From positions 930,001-994,000 of the forward strand of contig JALQBC010000010.1 in the NCBI GenBank assembly GCA_023375675.1: DNA of 64,000 bases, in the 5' to 3' direction. Position numbers and translations under genes: made by a program. This document shows positions 10,490 to 22,882 of this stretch, in pieces (position 1 is the first letter of the stretch; each line of letters starts with the position of its first letter). Below the pieces are notes generated by a model. It was not told the origin of the DNA and did not search any database. It saw only the letters and a program-made list of their open reading frames with translations. This stretch comes from Cytospora piceicola (taxonomy: Eukaryota; Ascomycota; Sordariomycetes; Diaporthales; Cytosporaceae).

Positions 10490-12039
10490 ATGGACCCTTT
10501 GCACAAAACCGACTCGGCCATCTCAGTGACCTACAAGGACGACAATGAAACCCATGATCATCAATTGTACTCTTCTACTACTTCTCACCAACCGCCGCCA
10601 GCCAAGAGGCTCAAAACGGCCGCCGACAACGACTCAAGACCAGTAGTAACCTCAGACCCGCGCCAAGACTCCTTACCAGTCGCACAGACTTCTGTGTCCA
10701 CCATGGAGAACCTGATACCGCCCCTGGACCACGCTGTCCGCCCAGGAACGCATGGCCATGCAAGTCCACCACCACCACCACCGCCAACCTTCTTCGATCG
10801 TGCCAAGTCACAGTCACCATCGACATCCAACCAACCACGGTCACCAACATCGCCAACCTACAGAGCCGGTCCCTGGCTGTCACCTGAGCCCCAGGCAACA
10901 TACCCTTACTCTGCACAGGGCCAACCGCTCTCGTCTGCAGCAGAAACCCCTGGAGAGCAGCAGCACGATGACCAAGATGCCGTCTTCCAGGCAACGCATG
11001 GTACCATAACCGTTGACCATGACGAGCTGGAATCAGATCAAGGCTACGAATCAGACCGCGCCAGTTTTGCATCCACCTCCCTATCCAGCAGTGCACGCGA
11101 TTACCTGTACGAGAACGGACGACGCTATCACAGGTTTCGGGAGGGCAGGTACAACTTCCCCAACGACGAGGCCGAGCAGGACAGGGAGGATATGAAGCAT
11201 GCATGCGTCAAGATGCTCTGCCAGAAGCTGCATTTCGCCCCAATCGACGAGCGGACCGTACAGAACATCCTCGACATCGGCACCGGCACTGGTATCTGGG
11301 CCATCGAGATGGGCGACCAGTTCCCTTCAGCAAACGTTCTTGGCATCGATCTTAGTCCCATCCAGCCGGATTGGGTACCGTCCAACGTCCATTTTGTTGT
11401 CGACGATGCAGAGAGCGAGTGGCTCTACCCTGAGAATCATTTCGACTACGTACATTCAAGACATACCGTAATGGCCATCAAGGACTGGTCCAAGCTTTAT
11501 AAGCAAGCTAGGACGTGAGTCTCTCCCACTTGGCGGCCTGAGGGTTCATGCAGGACAGCTAACTCGTTTCTAGTCACCTCAAACCTGGCGCTTGGATCGA
11601 ATCCCAGGAGATCTACCACTATCCAATCTCGGCCAACGGCACGATGCCGCCAGACCATCCCATCGCCCAGTACTGGGGCTTGATCAAGCAAGGACTTGCA
11701 AATTTAGGTATCGACTTTCACGCTGCCGCTGGCGGTAAGATTGCAAACATGATGCGCGAAGCCGGCTTCCAGAATGTCCATGAGCGCGTCTTCCAGGTGC
11801 CTCTCGGGACCTGGGCAAAGCATCCAAACCTGAAGATAGTCGGCGAGTACTGGAGGCAGATCCTGCTCGAAGGCGCCCAGGCCATCGCACTGGGGCCTCT
11901 CACCAGGGGCTGCGGATGGACCAGGGATCAGGTCGAGGTCTTCCTGGTCGAGGTCAGGAAGGCTTACTTTGACAACAGCTGCCTGATGTATATGCCAATG
12001 CATATCGTCTGCGGGCAGAAGCCGGAGCACGGAGATTGA
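10490..12039 (+). CDS. LaeA-like SAM-dependent methyltransferase
   Basis: Two exons, 10490-11514 and 11574-12039, with a 59-bp intron (gtgagt donor, tttctag acceptor, phase 2) give 496 aa. The first in-frame ATG is 10490. Residues 1-205 are disordered with poly-Pro and Ser/Thr-rich tracts. The methyltransferase domain follows, with motif I LDIGTGTGIWAIEMGD (about residue 262), motif II VLGIDLSPIQPDWVPSNV, and FDYVHSRHTVMAIKDW. The fungal LaeA/Methyltransf_23 family shares these features, including the PxxxPxNVxF segment after motif II. LaeA itself is a nuclear velvet-complex regulator of secondary metabolism, but many paralogues have unknown roles and this is probably one of them. The C-terminal end HIVCGQKP is typical of the family. 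No neighbouring biosynthetic cluster was seen. Confidence 0.85.
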
Positions 12040-14908
12040 TGGGCAGACCGACAGTGTACGAGGGTGACGGGAACATTTTATCATGTGAATGAACTTTTGC
12101 ATATACATGCCCATGCTTGAACGGGGGTTGGCCTTGTTGTTTTTCCACATTATATCCGACGACCGGCATTGGCGTTGGGTGGCGCTTATAAGAGCGTCTC
12201 AGGTTTGGGTATGGTACAAGCTTTGATCATTCAGTTTTGGATTACTTCTATAAGGAGTTGGGAACACGGAATAGATGCCGATGGAATGGTACGACGGTTA
12301 CGGGATCCATGTTTGCTCGTTTTGGTTCTTCTGGCTTGACACCACACGAGAATGCTGGCTGCCGAGGGCTTGTTGATTGTCCAATCGACGGTCGTCGCTA
12401 GTCACCCCTTGAATCTTCCCTTGCTGACCACCCCTTCTCGAACATGTCCCCTTGCTCAGATTGACCCGAGATTTCGGGACGGGGGTGCCTCAATGATGAT
12501 ACTCCCGTGGCGTACAGCACAATACTTGGAGATATCGCTAAAGAGGCTTGTGCGGTTGGTTTGGATAAGGTGCTGATGCTCGCTGACGTGCAGCAAAGTT
12601 GGCTTTGGAGAGAAGAGTGCTTTCAGGGGTCCACAACAGCTGTGACACGACGACACTACACACCACTTTGCCGACGGCCGGAAAAACCAGCCGTAACTTT
12701 ACATGCACAGTACACTTTGCTTTTGCAACAAGGCTCCTGGATTGACCTAAATCCGTTGGGCCTCTTGATGGACGCAACACTTCTGAAATTTGCAATCGTT
12801 AACCCGCTTACAGCAAGCGAGTCCGATGTGGGTAGCGGACGCACATGGGTAACTGTCCAGGGCTGACAATGACCGGCCTGTCCTTACCGACGACTCAACG
12901 AACCCCGCGCCAGCTCTTGCAGCGGCGCACAATTCCGCGGCAATGTCACCTAACGGACACCTCGTTTGTTCTCTTATCAGGGTTGACTGGTCTTCACTCC
13001 AAGAACTATCCGTGTCTCCATCGTGGGTATGGCTTTCACGACCGTCGTGGACCCAGACCTGGGCAAACGGCCAAGGGGCTTCCACGACCACTGAACAAGC
13101 CGTCTCACATACCTTTCTACCTCTTACACCGGAGATGGAGATTCTCCTCTCTTCTAGCTCTTCTAAATGCCGACGCCATGGCCAGCCACATTTCTCCAAA
13201 TGCTGTGAGCTACAATGCCCAGGCCAGCATGTGGCCTGACCTCAACAGCTCGCATGTCCGGGCCACGATACCAAGGACATCTTAGCCCTTCAACCCCGGA
13301 CTGCTTGGCTCCCATATGAGCTCTTCTAACGGTAGGCATGCTCGTTAGCTCCGATCTCCATAGGCGTGGTGTTTGCCACCCAGGGGGGTTGCAGCACCAG
13401 ACAACGCATGATATGGAAATGTGGATATTCTCTATGGGGACCCAGACACTATCTGCTCCGGGCCGATCAGAGAGACCTGAGAGGAAACCGCCTCGTCGAG
13501 GATGCTAACCTCATCCGATCAACGCCTGCGATAGTCCCGTGGAACCCTCCCTTGGTAGGTAACATCTCTCCTTCTTCTTCGCCCGACCCTGCCGGGACTT
13601 TTCTCCTTGAGTTCCTACTGGAGGTCCATGATCATCATTGATCATCATCTGGAATGCTGCCGAGGTGTGGCTCCTGCAACGGCACGACAGGACCCAATCC
13701 TCGCGGACAAGACAAAAGGCTGCGAACCCGAGGATACCTGCATCGCAGAAAACACACCAGCTTTCTCTGGCTTTTTTCTTTTCCTCTTTTCCCCACCAAT
13801 ACCACATCACTAGCACCTCACAGCTTCTTTTAGCACGTCACTGTGCACTACGGCCTGGGATAGCTTCCCAACACTGCACCCGGCAGACCGGTCGACTGTC
13901 TCTCCCCGTCAGTCGCCGAGACACATGACAGAGGATCATACAAACCGCCAGCCACGAAAAGAAAGAAAAAAGCAAGTCTTCGCTCAAATCGCCCTCGGAT
14001 ATTTCCTTGCCACGCGCGACGGGGTACCAGCCGAACGGTAACCTATCACGACAGTCGACGTTTCTTTTGAGACGCCCCGCTGGTATTGACTCGAAGGTTC
14101 TGGTTGGAGGCTCATAGACGAGGATCTACGCCCCCAAGTGAGGCTCCCTTTGGAGTGGACGTACCTTCGCGAGACATTGCGACGTGGTCTACGGTTGCTG
14201 GCTCGTCAAAAAAGACAAAGAAAAAATAAGTCCCCCGAACGAAAGCAAGGCTTGTCTGTCAGTATTCATTTATTTATCTCTTGGCCGTTTCTGATGGTCT
14301 CATCGTTGTTCATGCACTGTATTGTACTTCCGGCATCCCAACGGCCGCTGCACCCATCGATCGCCTGCCTCCTGCAGGTGAGGGGCCCGGCAGGACGCCG
14401 TCAAACGCTCTCACCGCAGTTTTGATATAACGCACCGGGCCTTCGCTGGGCTGTTGATTCATTGGTCTTCCCCATGCTTTATCCTCACCCGTCACACATG
14501 TGGTGCTGCCTTGGATTGGGCACTTACAAGTAGTGGCTGTTCGGTCGTGTAACACATGCATTCGTACCCCCCTGTCTGAGACTGACATGTAGGTGGTAGC
14601 AGCAGGTCGGCACCACCACAGGCTATTCAATCGGTTCGTTTCCTTGTGGCTGGGTGAGCGTTTGATCCCTGATTGGTGACCGCTTTGGACCGGGGGAGCA
14701 TTTGGCTCTAAACTGCTTGACGGGGTTGCTTACCCGGCTTTGGCGGGTTACCGGTTGACTGACCATGAGATACCAGCTGGGCCAGCCCGTCTCTTATCTT
14801 TCATCTTCTCACGGTTTTCTTGGTCAGCACGCATTTTTAAGGAGACCAGTTGCCCGACTCAGAGTCTCTCTTGCAGAGAGTTCCATACCTGCCAGAAGGG
14901 CCGCAACG
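12040..14908. other. Intergenic region, about 2.9 kb, no gene seen
   Basis: Only short overlapping frames without motifs. The longest frames on both strands (12845-13285 +, 12747-13199 -) look random. A small repeat of the word atgatcatcattgatcatcat occurs near 13628-13648. The last few hundred bases are presumably the promoter of the O-methyltransferase gene. Confidence 0.4.
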
Positions 14909-16824
14909 ATGGGCAGGTCTGATATCGGCTCATGGTTCGGCACGAGGAGTAATGGCGAGGTCGCCAGGGATGTCGAGGGCAAGAAACAGGATCGTCGGGC
15001 TTTCTCTTGTTCATCCTCAGCCTCGCCTCTCAAGTCCAACATCAACAACGGCGGGTCCCTTTGCGAGACACTCAGCAATGAGAAAGGTGGTGGTATCAAG
15101 TGTAAGGCCGATCGCGGTTCCGTCAGCACAATGAGATCTGTTTCGGATTTGGCGAGCGATACGGTAACGGCCCCTGCTTCTGGCACTTCGGACATGGTCG
15201 CCCTTTCGAAGAAGATCGCCGAGGAGACGGAGAAGCTCGAGAAGTACATGAGATCAAACGGTCTGGCCATGCCGGGTTTTGATGTCGGCGCCGCGGATGA
15301 ATTCCCCAAGCTTCCTGAGGATATTCAAAAGAGCAGGCTGGAGATTATACATGCCACGAAAGAACTAAGAGATTTGGCCGTGGGACCACGGGAGAGTGTG
15401 AGATGGGGCGTATGGGAGGTGAGTTCGTACATGCCCACAACATCTGCTTGTAACTTTATGCTCATGGATCTCCCCAGTACCTTGATGTCCTGGCGCTACA
15501 AGTGATCAACAACTACGGACTAGGTAAGGTGCCATCCAACCGCCCTGAGGCTTGAGACACAAAAGCTCACACCGTCCCCAGCCAAACTCGTCCCCCTCGA
15601 GAAGCCCATTACCCTCACAGACCTCCAATCCCTTACCACCCTCGACCCCATCAACCTAGCCCGCACCCTCCGCACAGCCATGACCAACCACATCTTTCAC
15701 GAGCCCCACCCCGGCGTCATCGCCCACACCGCGGCCTCACGGCTCCTGGCCACGGACGACAACCTCGTGGGGTGGATCGGGTTCAACACCGAGGACATCT
15801 TCCCGTCGGCGGCGCACACCCTCGAAGCGCTCCGGCGGTTCCCCGAGGCGACCTCGCTCACGCGGGCCGGGTTCCAGGTGGCCTTCGGGACGGTGGACGC
15901 GGAGCCCGTGTTCTCGACGTTCCGCAAGGACGAGGGGCGGGCCCGGCGGATGGGCCGGGCCATGGCCAGCCTGACCAACGGGGAGGGGTACGAGCCGGCC
16001 TTCTTCGTGGCGGGGTGCGACCTGTCGCGGGTGGACGCGCGGGGCGGGACGTTCGTGGACGTCGGGGGCAGCCACGGGTTCGTCTGCGTGGAGCTGGCGC
16101 GGCGGTGGAGGGGGGTGCGGTTCGTGGTGCAGGACCTGGTGTCGACGGTGGAGAGCGCGCCCGACCCCGTGTGCGAGGACGGGCAGGTCGCGGGGCGGGT
16201 GCAGTTCATGGCGCACGACTTCTTCGAGGAGCAGGTTGTCAGGGGCGCGGATGGTGAGTCTCCTGTCCCCTTTGCCCTAGCAGTGCACGGATTCCCCCCT
16301 GCTCTGGGGAGGAGCAACGCCTGAGACTGACCCGGGACAGTCTACTACTTCCGCTGGATCATGCACAACTACTCGACCCCGTACGCCGTCAAGATCCTCC
16401 GGAACCTCATCCCGGCGCTCAAGCCGGGGGCCCGCATCATCATCAACGACCACTGCCTGCGCGAGCCCGGCCAGGAGAACCCCTGGGACGAGAAGATCAT
16501 GCGCCGCATGGACATGGTCATGCTGACGCTGCTCAACGCGCAGGAGCGCACCGAGGCCGAGTTCAGGGAGCTGTTCCGCCTGGCTGATGGGGGGTTTGTC
16601 TTCAAGGTGAGCTGTCTTCTGTGGTGGATGGGTGTGTGTTTTTGATTTGATTTGGTTTGACTGCTTGATTTAAAATGCCTATTTGGTTGGTTTGTACTGA
16701 TGACATGGGTCACTAGGGAGTCACCCGTCCCAAGGGCTGTCGGATGAGTATCATCGAAGCTGTATGGGAGGGCCAGGACAACGCGTCCAGGCCTGTGGAG
16801 GAACGTCTGGTTACGGAGGAGTAG
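14909..16824 (+). CDS. O-methyltransferase (plant COMT-like fungal type)
   Basis: Five exons: 14909-15418, 15478-15523, 15582-16253, 16341-16606, 16717-16824. All introns are GT-AG with phases 0, 1, 1 and 0, giving 533 aa. The protein transfers a methyl group from SAM to a hydroxyl on an aromatic or polyketide-type small molecule. Motif I is GTFVDVGGSHGF (about 342-351). The catalytic region is YYFRWIMHNYS with the expected general-base His at about 418, followed by LKPGARIIINDHCL. The N-terminal winged-helix region (WEYLDVLALQVINNYGLAKLVP) fits the dimerisation domain. Residues 1-110 are Ser-rich and not conserved-looking. The frame is open to another ATG at 14765, which would add 48 residues. 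Exon 3 is strikingly GC-rich. Such enzymes are often in metabolite clusters, but none is visible here. Confidence 0.88.
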
Positions 16825-18656
16825 GACACTGGTATTGAGTGTGCTACTTGTCCATGCTAAGCTTTGATATCCTCCACCTGTGAGGAAAGCCATGGTCATG
16901 GAGCATCCCGTGGCAAACCTTCGCCGTCGCCCCTTGGCCAAGACGCAAACTATTTCTCCCGTGAAGAGAAACAGACTTCCTTTCGATGGAATTGGGCTGG
17001 CTCTTACGACGAGGTTCCCTTTCACTCAATTTGGCCGGCACTATTGCATTCGAGCAATTCGTCTACAACATTTGAGGCCACGCGGCGATATGATGATGAT
17101 GATGATGACCTGTGTATCACAGGTTGTGATTTGCGTTGGCATTGATACCCTCTGCCGGGAATGAAACCAACGTTTGGCAAGGACAAATGTACTTTCGGGC
17201 CTGATATCGAGATTTTAGAACCTGCAATATGCACTGTGTCTTTGGACAGGTAGACTTTACCCACGCGGTCAACTCGGGGAGTAAGTATGTCAGCTGCTTC
17301 CAAGGTTGGAAGACCTCGGGAGAGGCCATGCATGATGTTTGCTATGGGTTTACAACTTGCCTTGATATTGCACTTATTTAACAATTGCCCGAATCCCAGC
17401 TGCCATAGTGAATTCTAAGACTAAAATCTCGGAATATAATTAGGTGTCTAAGATATTCGGAAACGGCTTTGACAACTAGTTACATCGTATCTCGATCATG
17501 TGCTCAGTTGCCGCAGATGTTCAATTATGGACCGAAACAAATATCTCAGCCAACCTCATTACAATTGACGTACCATCAAATCACGGACAGGAACTTCTAC
17601 CCCACTTTGACGAGCAGATATGAATGGGAATGGATTCAAAAGATATAAAACATACTGAGTGTCATATATTGATTGTTTCCCGCTGGACTCTCAACCCCAT
17701 TTCCCTTTGCTTTGAGCCGTTCTATGGCTCCTGAGGACATCAGATTGCCTCTTCAGCGACCTGCGGCTAGTTCTCGTGTCCTGGAGTTAAGACTGCCCAG
17801 GTGCCTGGGGCAAAGCATATGTACTGGGATGATGGTGCCAGGGGCTGTTGGTTGTTCCTATCTTGGTAGGAAGGATTGCTGCCCCTCTTTTCCCCTGACG
17901 GTAGATAATTCTCGTGTTTTAAGGTCGATATTAGTGAAAATGCGCCCGGGATGATCAGTTTCCCGCCGGCTCAAATACCGAGTCCAGAGCATCGGCAATT
18001 ACTTCTCTAAATAACATGCATGCACGAAACAGTGTACATCACCAACATGATCGTCGTCAAGAGGTCCCCGGCTGCGAATCACCTTCTTAGGCTGGACGCT
18101 TGTTGCCTCTAACAACGACCTCAGCGTTGCGCTGAGAGTCAGAGATACGAACACATGCCTCAGCTCGGGCTAGATTGCAAAGAAGTGGTATGATTTTGGG
18201 TAAGACTCCGAGGCATTCGTCATATATCAGAATATATCAGACACAGCCGCTCGAGATCGTGAGAGATCCCGCGACAATAATCACATCCGCGCCGCATCCC
18301 TGCCTTATCATGTGAGGAGAGTACGATGCATGGCAGCGAGACGCCGTGAACAAGGATTGATCGGCGGTTAAGGTGGTCCCCTAACCTTACTCTTGACTCA
18401 TTGGCGTACTGCTCATGTTGTTGGGCTGTAAGCGACTCCACAATGCAACCTGGGGCGGTTCTCTAACCGCAATCGTGAACCTCAACGGCGCGAACATGAA
18501 CTCGATGTTGCTTACCTGGAAGAGAGCTGCCAGGAAACTCAGAAGCCGTATATATATCAGGCCGGTCATACCAATGTCTTCAGCCTGGAACATGTCTCTC
18601 CTCCTTAATTACATGTTCATTAGCTTTGAGAGCCATAGACACAGAATTGGGGCACC
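16825..18656. other. Intergenic region, about 1.8 kb, no gene seen
   Basis: No coding frame with recognisable features. A short GAT/ATG microsatellite lies at about 17089-17107. The region separates the methyltransferase genes from the accessory block that starts at 18657. Confidence 0.4.
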
Positions 18657-21600
18657 ATGAATACCGAGAACTTTGTTGATAGTGACCGGGACTCCGTCGT
18701 CGAGGTAAGCAACGCCCCAAGAATGTCATATACCCTCACTGTCATCCCAGCAATAGTTGGGCCTCGTAAAAAGCCACTCGCGAGGAGACACTCCTGGGTC
18801 AAGCCTGTGTTTTTGCAGCCTTTGTTTCTACTTTATCAATTTCATTGTGCCAGGAATATTCTAACATGATGATAATAGGACGAATATATTCCATCCGGAG
18901 CCTCCACTCCCGTGGAAGACGGAGTCAAGTCCAGCTTTGAGCGCGACGTTGAGGATGCTAGGAGCCTCGAGAGACGGTATGAGTCGTGCTCGAGTGTGGA
19001 GAGAAGCAACGCTCGAAGGGACTTCGTCAATGACCGGTTCCGGAGCTGGAGGAAGCGTACCAGGAACGAATCCTGGAACTTCCTCCACCACTTGGCCTAC
19101 TCCAGTTAGTCCTTTTCGCACCCTGGGGGGTTTCCAGGACTTGTCTCGAGTTACAGGGCGAGTTCCAGGAGTCCTCATGGACTGAGAGCTCGCTCCTGGG
19201 ACTTTGCCATGGAATTTGAAGTCGGCTGCTACGTGAACTTAGCTAACCATGGAGATTCACAGACCCGAACAGCAAGCCGTATCTTCAATGGCTCATGGCC
19301 AGGGCCATATCGAAGCTCCCCGAACTCATGGGCGAGTTGGACATCACCAAGCGCACCCCGTTGACGGCTGCCCTTTCTGATGCTCAGCGAAACGACATGT
19401 TTGTCTATGCAGCATGCAAGAACACGACACCAAATACGAGGAAGCTGATAGGGGAGGCGCTAAAGTCGGAGTGCGGCGATCAGAACAGCGACGGACCCTC
19501 CATGACATGCCTCCATTGGGCTGTCCAGCGGGCTATCAACCCAGGACTGATCACCATCCTGACCACTTTTGTGCCTGTGTCCATGTTCACCGCTACTGAT
19601 GCGCAGGGCCGCACTCCGCTGCACGTGGCTGTCGAATACGAACGGTGCGGCGCTGCCCAGGTTGACATCGTGAGGGCCTTGCTGGTCCGAGGCCAAGCGG
19701 CGCTGAGCGTCAAAATGGCCAGCGACTATGGCCAATGCACTGTCTACCAGCATCACGAGTATACTCGCAGAGAGGCGGGGGCCAAAATGATCGAGACTTC
19801 CCCTAGTACTCCGAAAAGAGACTCTCCATCGTTCCAGAGCCCGGCTACAGATGCCAACCACGAAGCGGAGCGGCGGATCAGCTCGATCAAGATCAAGGAC
19901 TTGTTGAAGTTCATGTACTTGAGGACTCGGAAGCCGTTGGAGGCTGTGGAGTGTCTTCACATCCAGGGCCAACCAGGTACGGGTAACAATATTACTACGG
20001 CATCTCGTCCGCTGTGCTAACTATCCCTTCAGACAAGGAGCTTTGGTTTGACTTTGGCCCCAAGCCCAGCACCAAGATCACAGAAGCCGCTTTCGAGAAG
20101 CAGTTTGGTGACTTGGAATTCGACAAGGTGTTGAAGTATGTGGCCTTCCCACGGATCGAGATTGACCGTAAAGCCGAGTCTCAGGCTGGGAAAACCCAAG
20201 GGCGGAATGACATGTGCTTCTTCTTTGACTGGCTGCGCAGGAAGGGTGTTCAGCGTGTCATCAAAGTCGAGGTTGATGACATGGACACGCCCTGTCATAG
20301 GGACGAGACCATCGAGGAGGCTATAAAGACCTTTGGGGTCGAGGTGCTGGACTGGAGCAAGCCGGATATGTCTCCCTCGATGCTCTCCAAGATCGGTGGC
20401 AGGCTGCGTGAGGTGTGCTTGCAATGGAGCGGCCAGGATGCTGCTCTTACGTCTTGGAGTGGGCCGGAAGGGCTCGTTCTTACGCCCACGTTGAAGAAGA
20501 TCGAAATTAGACTGGATGAGGTTCGTTACTGTTTTCCCTATTGGATCTATTCGCTCACTTGTTCACACTAAATTCCCAGGAACTGGCAAAGCTACCACGA
20601 ATTCGGTCAAATTTGGATAATTTTGAAGCCCGGCTTCGTCATTCATGGTCGACGAAGACGCAAAGGAGCCCACCCATCGTCGTTATCGGTCTCAAGTCAG
20701 GTGCTAGACGCATCCAGCAACAGGACACCACCAAGAAGAACCCTTCAAACTATGGATTTAAGACTATACCGGAAAAGGAACGCCTGATCAAGCCTCATAG
20801 GTGGATGGAGTGTATGGATGAGTTCAACTATACCTTTCGACAGATCGACGGTATATACAACAAGGGCAAAGACCCCGTCATGAACCCTGTCACTGTAGGT
20901 ACCTTTTACGTTTCCCCTTCTTCTTCGATTTCCCTCTCAGCCCCTGAGATATGCTTCGTAACTACAGCTTAGGCGGATCTCTATACCCCGAACAGCAAGG
21001 GAACACATTGTTTTAGACTTTTGCTGACTGAATATGAACAGGTGGCACTCATTGACGATGGAGTGGATATGAATCATCCTGAGCTCAAGGGCAGGAAGTT
21101 TGCAGGGAAAAGCTTCGACTCTTACGATAAACGCGTTACTCCATATTGGGAATCCCACGCCGGACATGGAACTCTGATGGCCAGACTCATACTCCGGATG
21201 TGTCCCACTGCAGTGATCTATGTGATCAAGACGAAGACGGTTAGGGAGTCAATTCCGTGGATTAAAGATCCGCTAGACCCGAATAGTTGCATTCAGGTGA
21301 GAACACATCCCTCGATATCCTCTACCACTTGCGTCTAACACAAGTTCCTCCCTCGAAGTCGATAGAGCATGCCACCGAAATGGGCGCGCAGGTTATCTCC
21401 ATGTCGTGGAACATCACTCCGCCCGAGAACCCAGCCGTTAGGATAGCCTTCGACCAGGCCATCTACAAGGCCAAAGCCAAGGGGGCCCTCATGTTCTGTG
21501 CCACGATGGACACGGGCAATTTCCACGACCACAGCTACCCGTACGCCTCGAACCCCAGCCACATCTTCCGCATCGGCGCGGCCACGGCCGAGGGCCGCAC

Positions 21601-22066
21601 GGCCGACTTCACTACGAGCGACGACAACATCGACTTCATCCTCCCGGGCCACGACGTCGTGCTCAACAGGCTGTTCGGCGAAGACTGGGGCAAGGCCCGG
21701 CCCGCGTCCGAGGCGGTCAGCGGGTCGTCGGTCTCGACTGCGCTGGCGGCGGGGCTCGCGGCCCTGGTGCTCGAGTGCGTCCGGCTGGGCGTCAAGTACA
21801 CGACCGAGACGAAGCAGTCCGACCGCGGGGTGGCCATCAAGAGGGAGGACCTGAGGAGGATCCGGACCAAGGAGGCCATGGCGTATGCGCTCAACTCCAT
21901 CAGCGTCAACCGCCGCACGGGGGCGAACGCCAGGTACATTGATGTCTGGGATACGTTCCCTGATGTTACCACGAACCTGAAGTGGAACGGGGGTGACAAA
22001 CTCAACGAATTGGAGGCGATCGCTGGGCTGGCCCGCGTGTTCTTGAGGACGGGCGTGAAATGGTGA
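18657..22066 (+). CDS. Ankyrin-repeat / S8 subtilisin-like serine protease
   Basis: Seven exons (18657-18704, 18879-19104, 19263-19976, 20033-20520, 20580-20894, 21042-21296, 21359-22066) keep frame and give 917 aa. All introns start with GT, and the last acceptor is a plain aag. The N-terminal part has ankyrin-type helices (DGPSMTCLHWAVQRA, DAQGRTPLHVAVEYE; about 170-230). A middle region (about 330-595) is conserved-looking but unnamed. The C-terminal third is a peptidase S8 domain with the complete triad: Asp602 (VALIDDGVD), His639 (GHGT) and Ser806 (SGSSVSTALAAGLAAL). No signal peptide is visible, so the enzyme is probably cytosolic, unlike secreted subtilisins. Proteins of this kind occur in fungal recognition and cell-death systems, where subtilisin-like HET-Q2 activates a gasdermin. 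It is the first gene of the accessory block. Confidence 0.85.
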
Positions 22067-22882
22067 GCTTAGATGGGATATTATTGTGTACTTGACACCC
22101 CATATGCGGCGTTCTTAGGGGGGACTCTTCGGCGCTATGGCTCGCTGTATTCCATACCAAAGACAGAATGGCCGGACCTGCTGCCATCACATGTCCCAGA
22201 GCCAATATTCAGGCGGAAGAGACACGGCGCGCTGTAGCCGTGGTGATTTAGGTATGCACCCATCAGCAAGGACCTTCCCGAGGTCAATAGATAGGACCTG
22301 AAGAAATCTGTATCGTTTCTTAGTCTAGATACTCTAAGCTAGTGAACGATAGAAGGTGGATAAAGAAGTGCCGGGATAAATACTGTATACCTAGGAGTTC
22401 ACCCCTCTATATGGGTAGTACCACTGAGCGTGGACCCCGGAATGGGATGACCGTTGAAAATAGGTCAAGGGGTGGGTTTGGAAGGAGAAGTGCGGTAACA
22501 TTATGTGTATCTGAGACCATTGATATCGCAAGAGATGAACAGAAAGGGGGTTTCTCTCCACAGCTTAAATAAACATTGCCTACTTTGCAGTCAATGCGGC
22601 CGAATAACTGACCACCGAGGCCAAAATGGCGCATCCTGAAGGAACTGATCTTGATTTAAGTTGTCTCGTAATGCTGCATGTGGAGCTAGCAATCATGGTA
22701 ACCCCTACATCGCCATATGTGATGTTGTGCTGCGTTGATGTGAGCATCTGCTAGTTAGTTCTTGAATGTGGCTGAGAACATGCCGTCAAGATAGATTTCT
22801 GATCATGGCACTGCATTATCAGACTAGTAATTATAATTATACTGTTATTTGAGTAGGTATTAAGCAGTGAGTAGTACGTTGA
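22067..22882. other. Intergenic region, no gene seen
   Basis: Spacer between two convergent genes, the S8 protease (+) and the HET gene (-). Only short frames without motifs are present. Confidence 0.4.
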
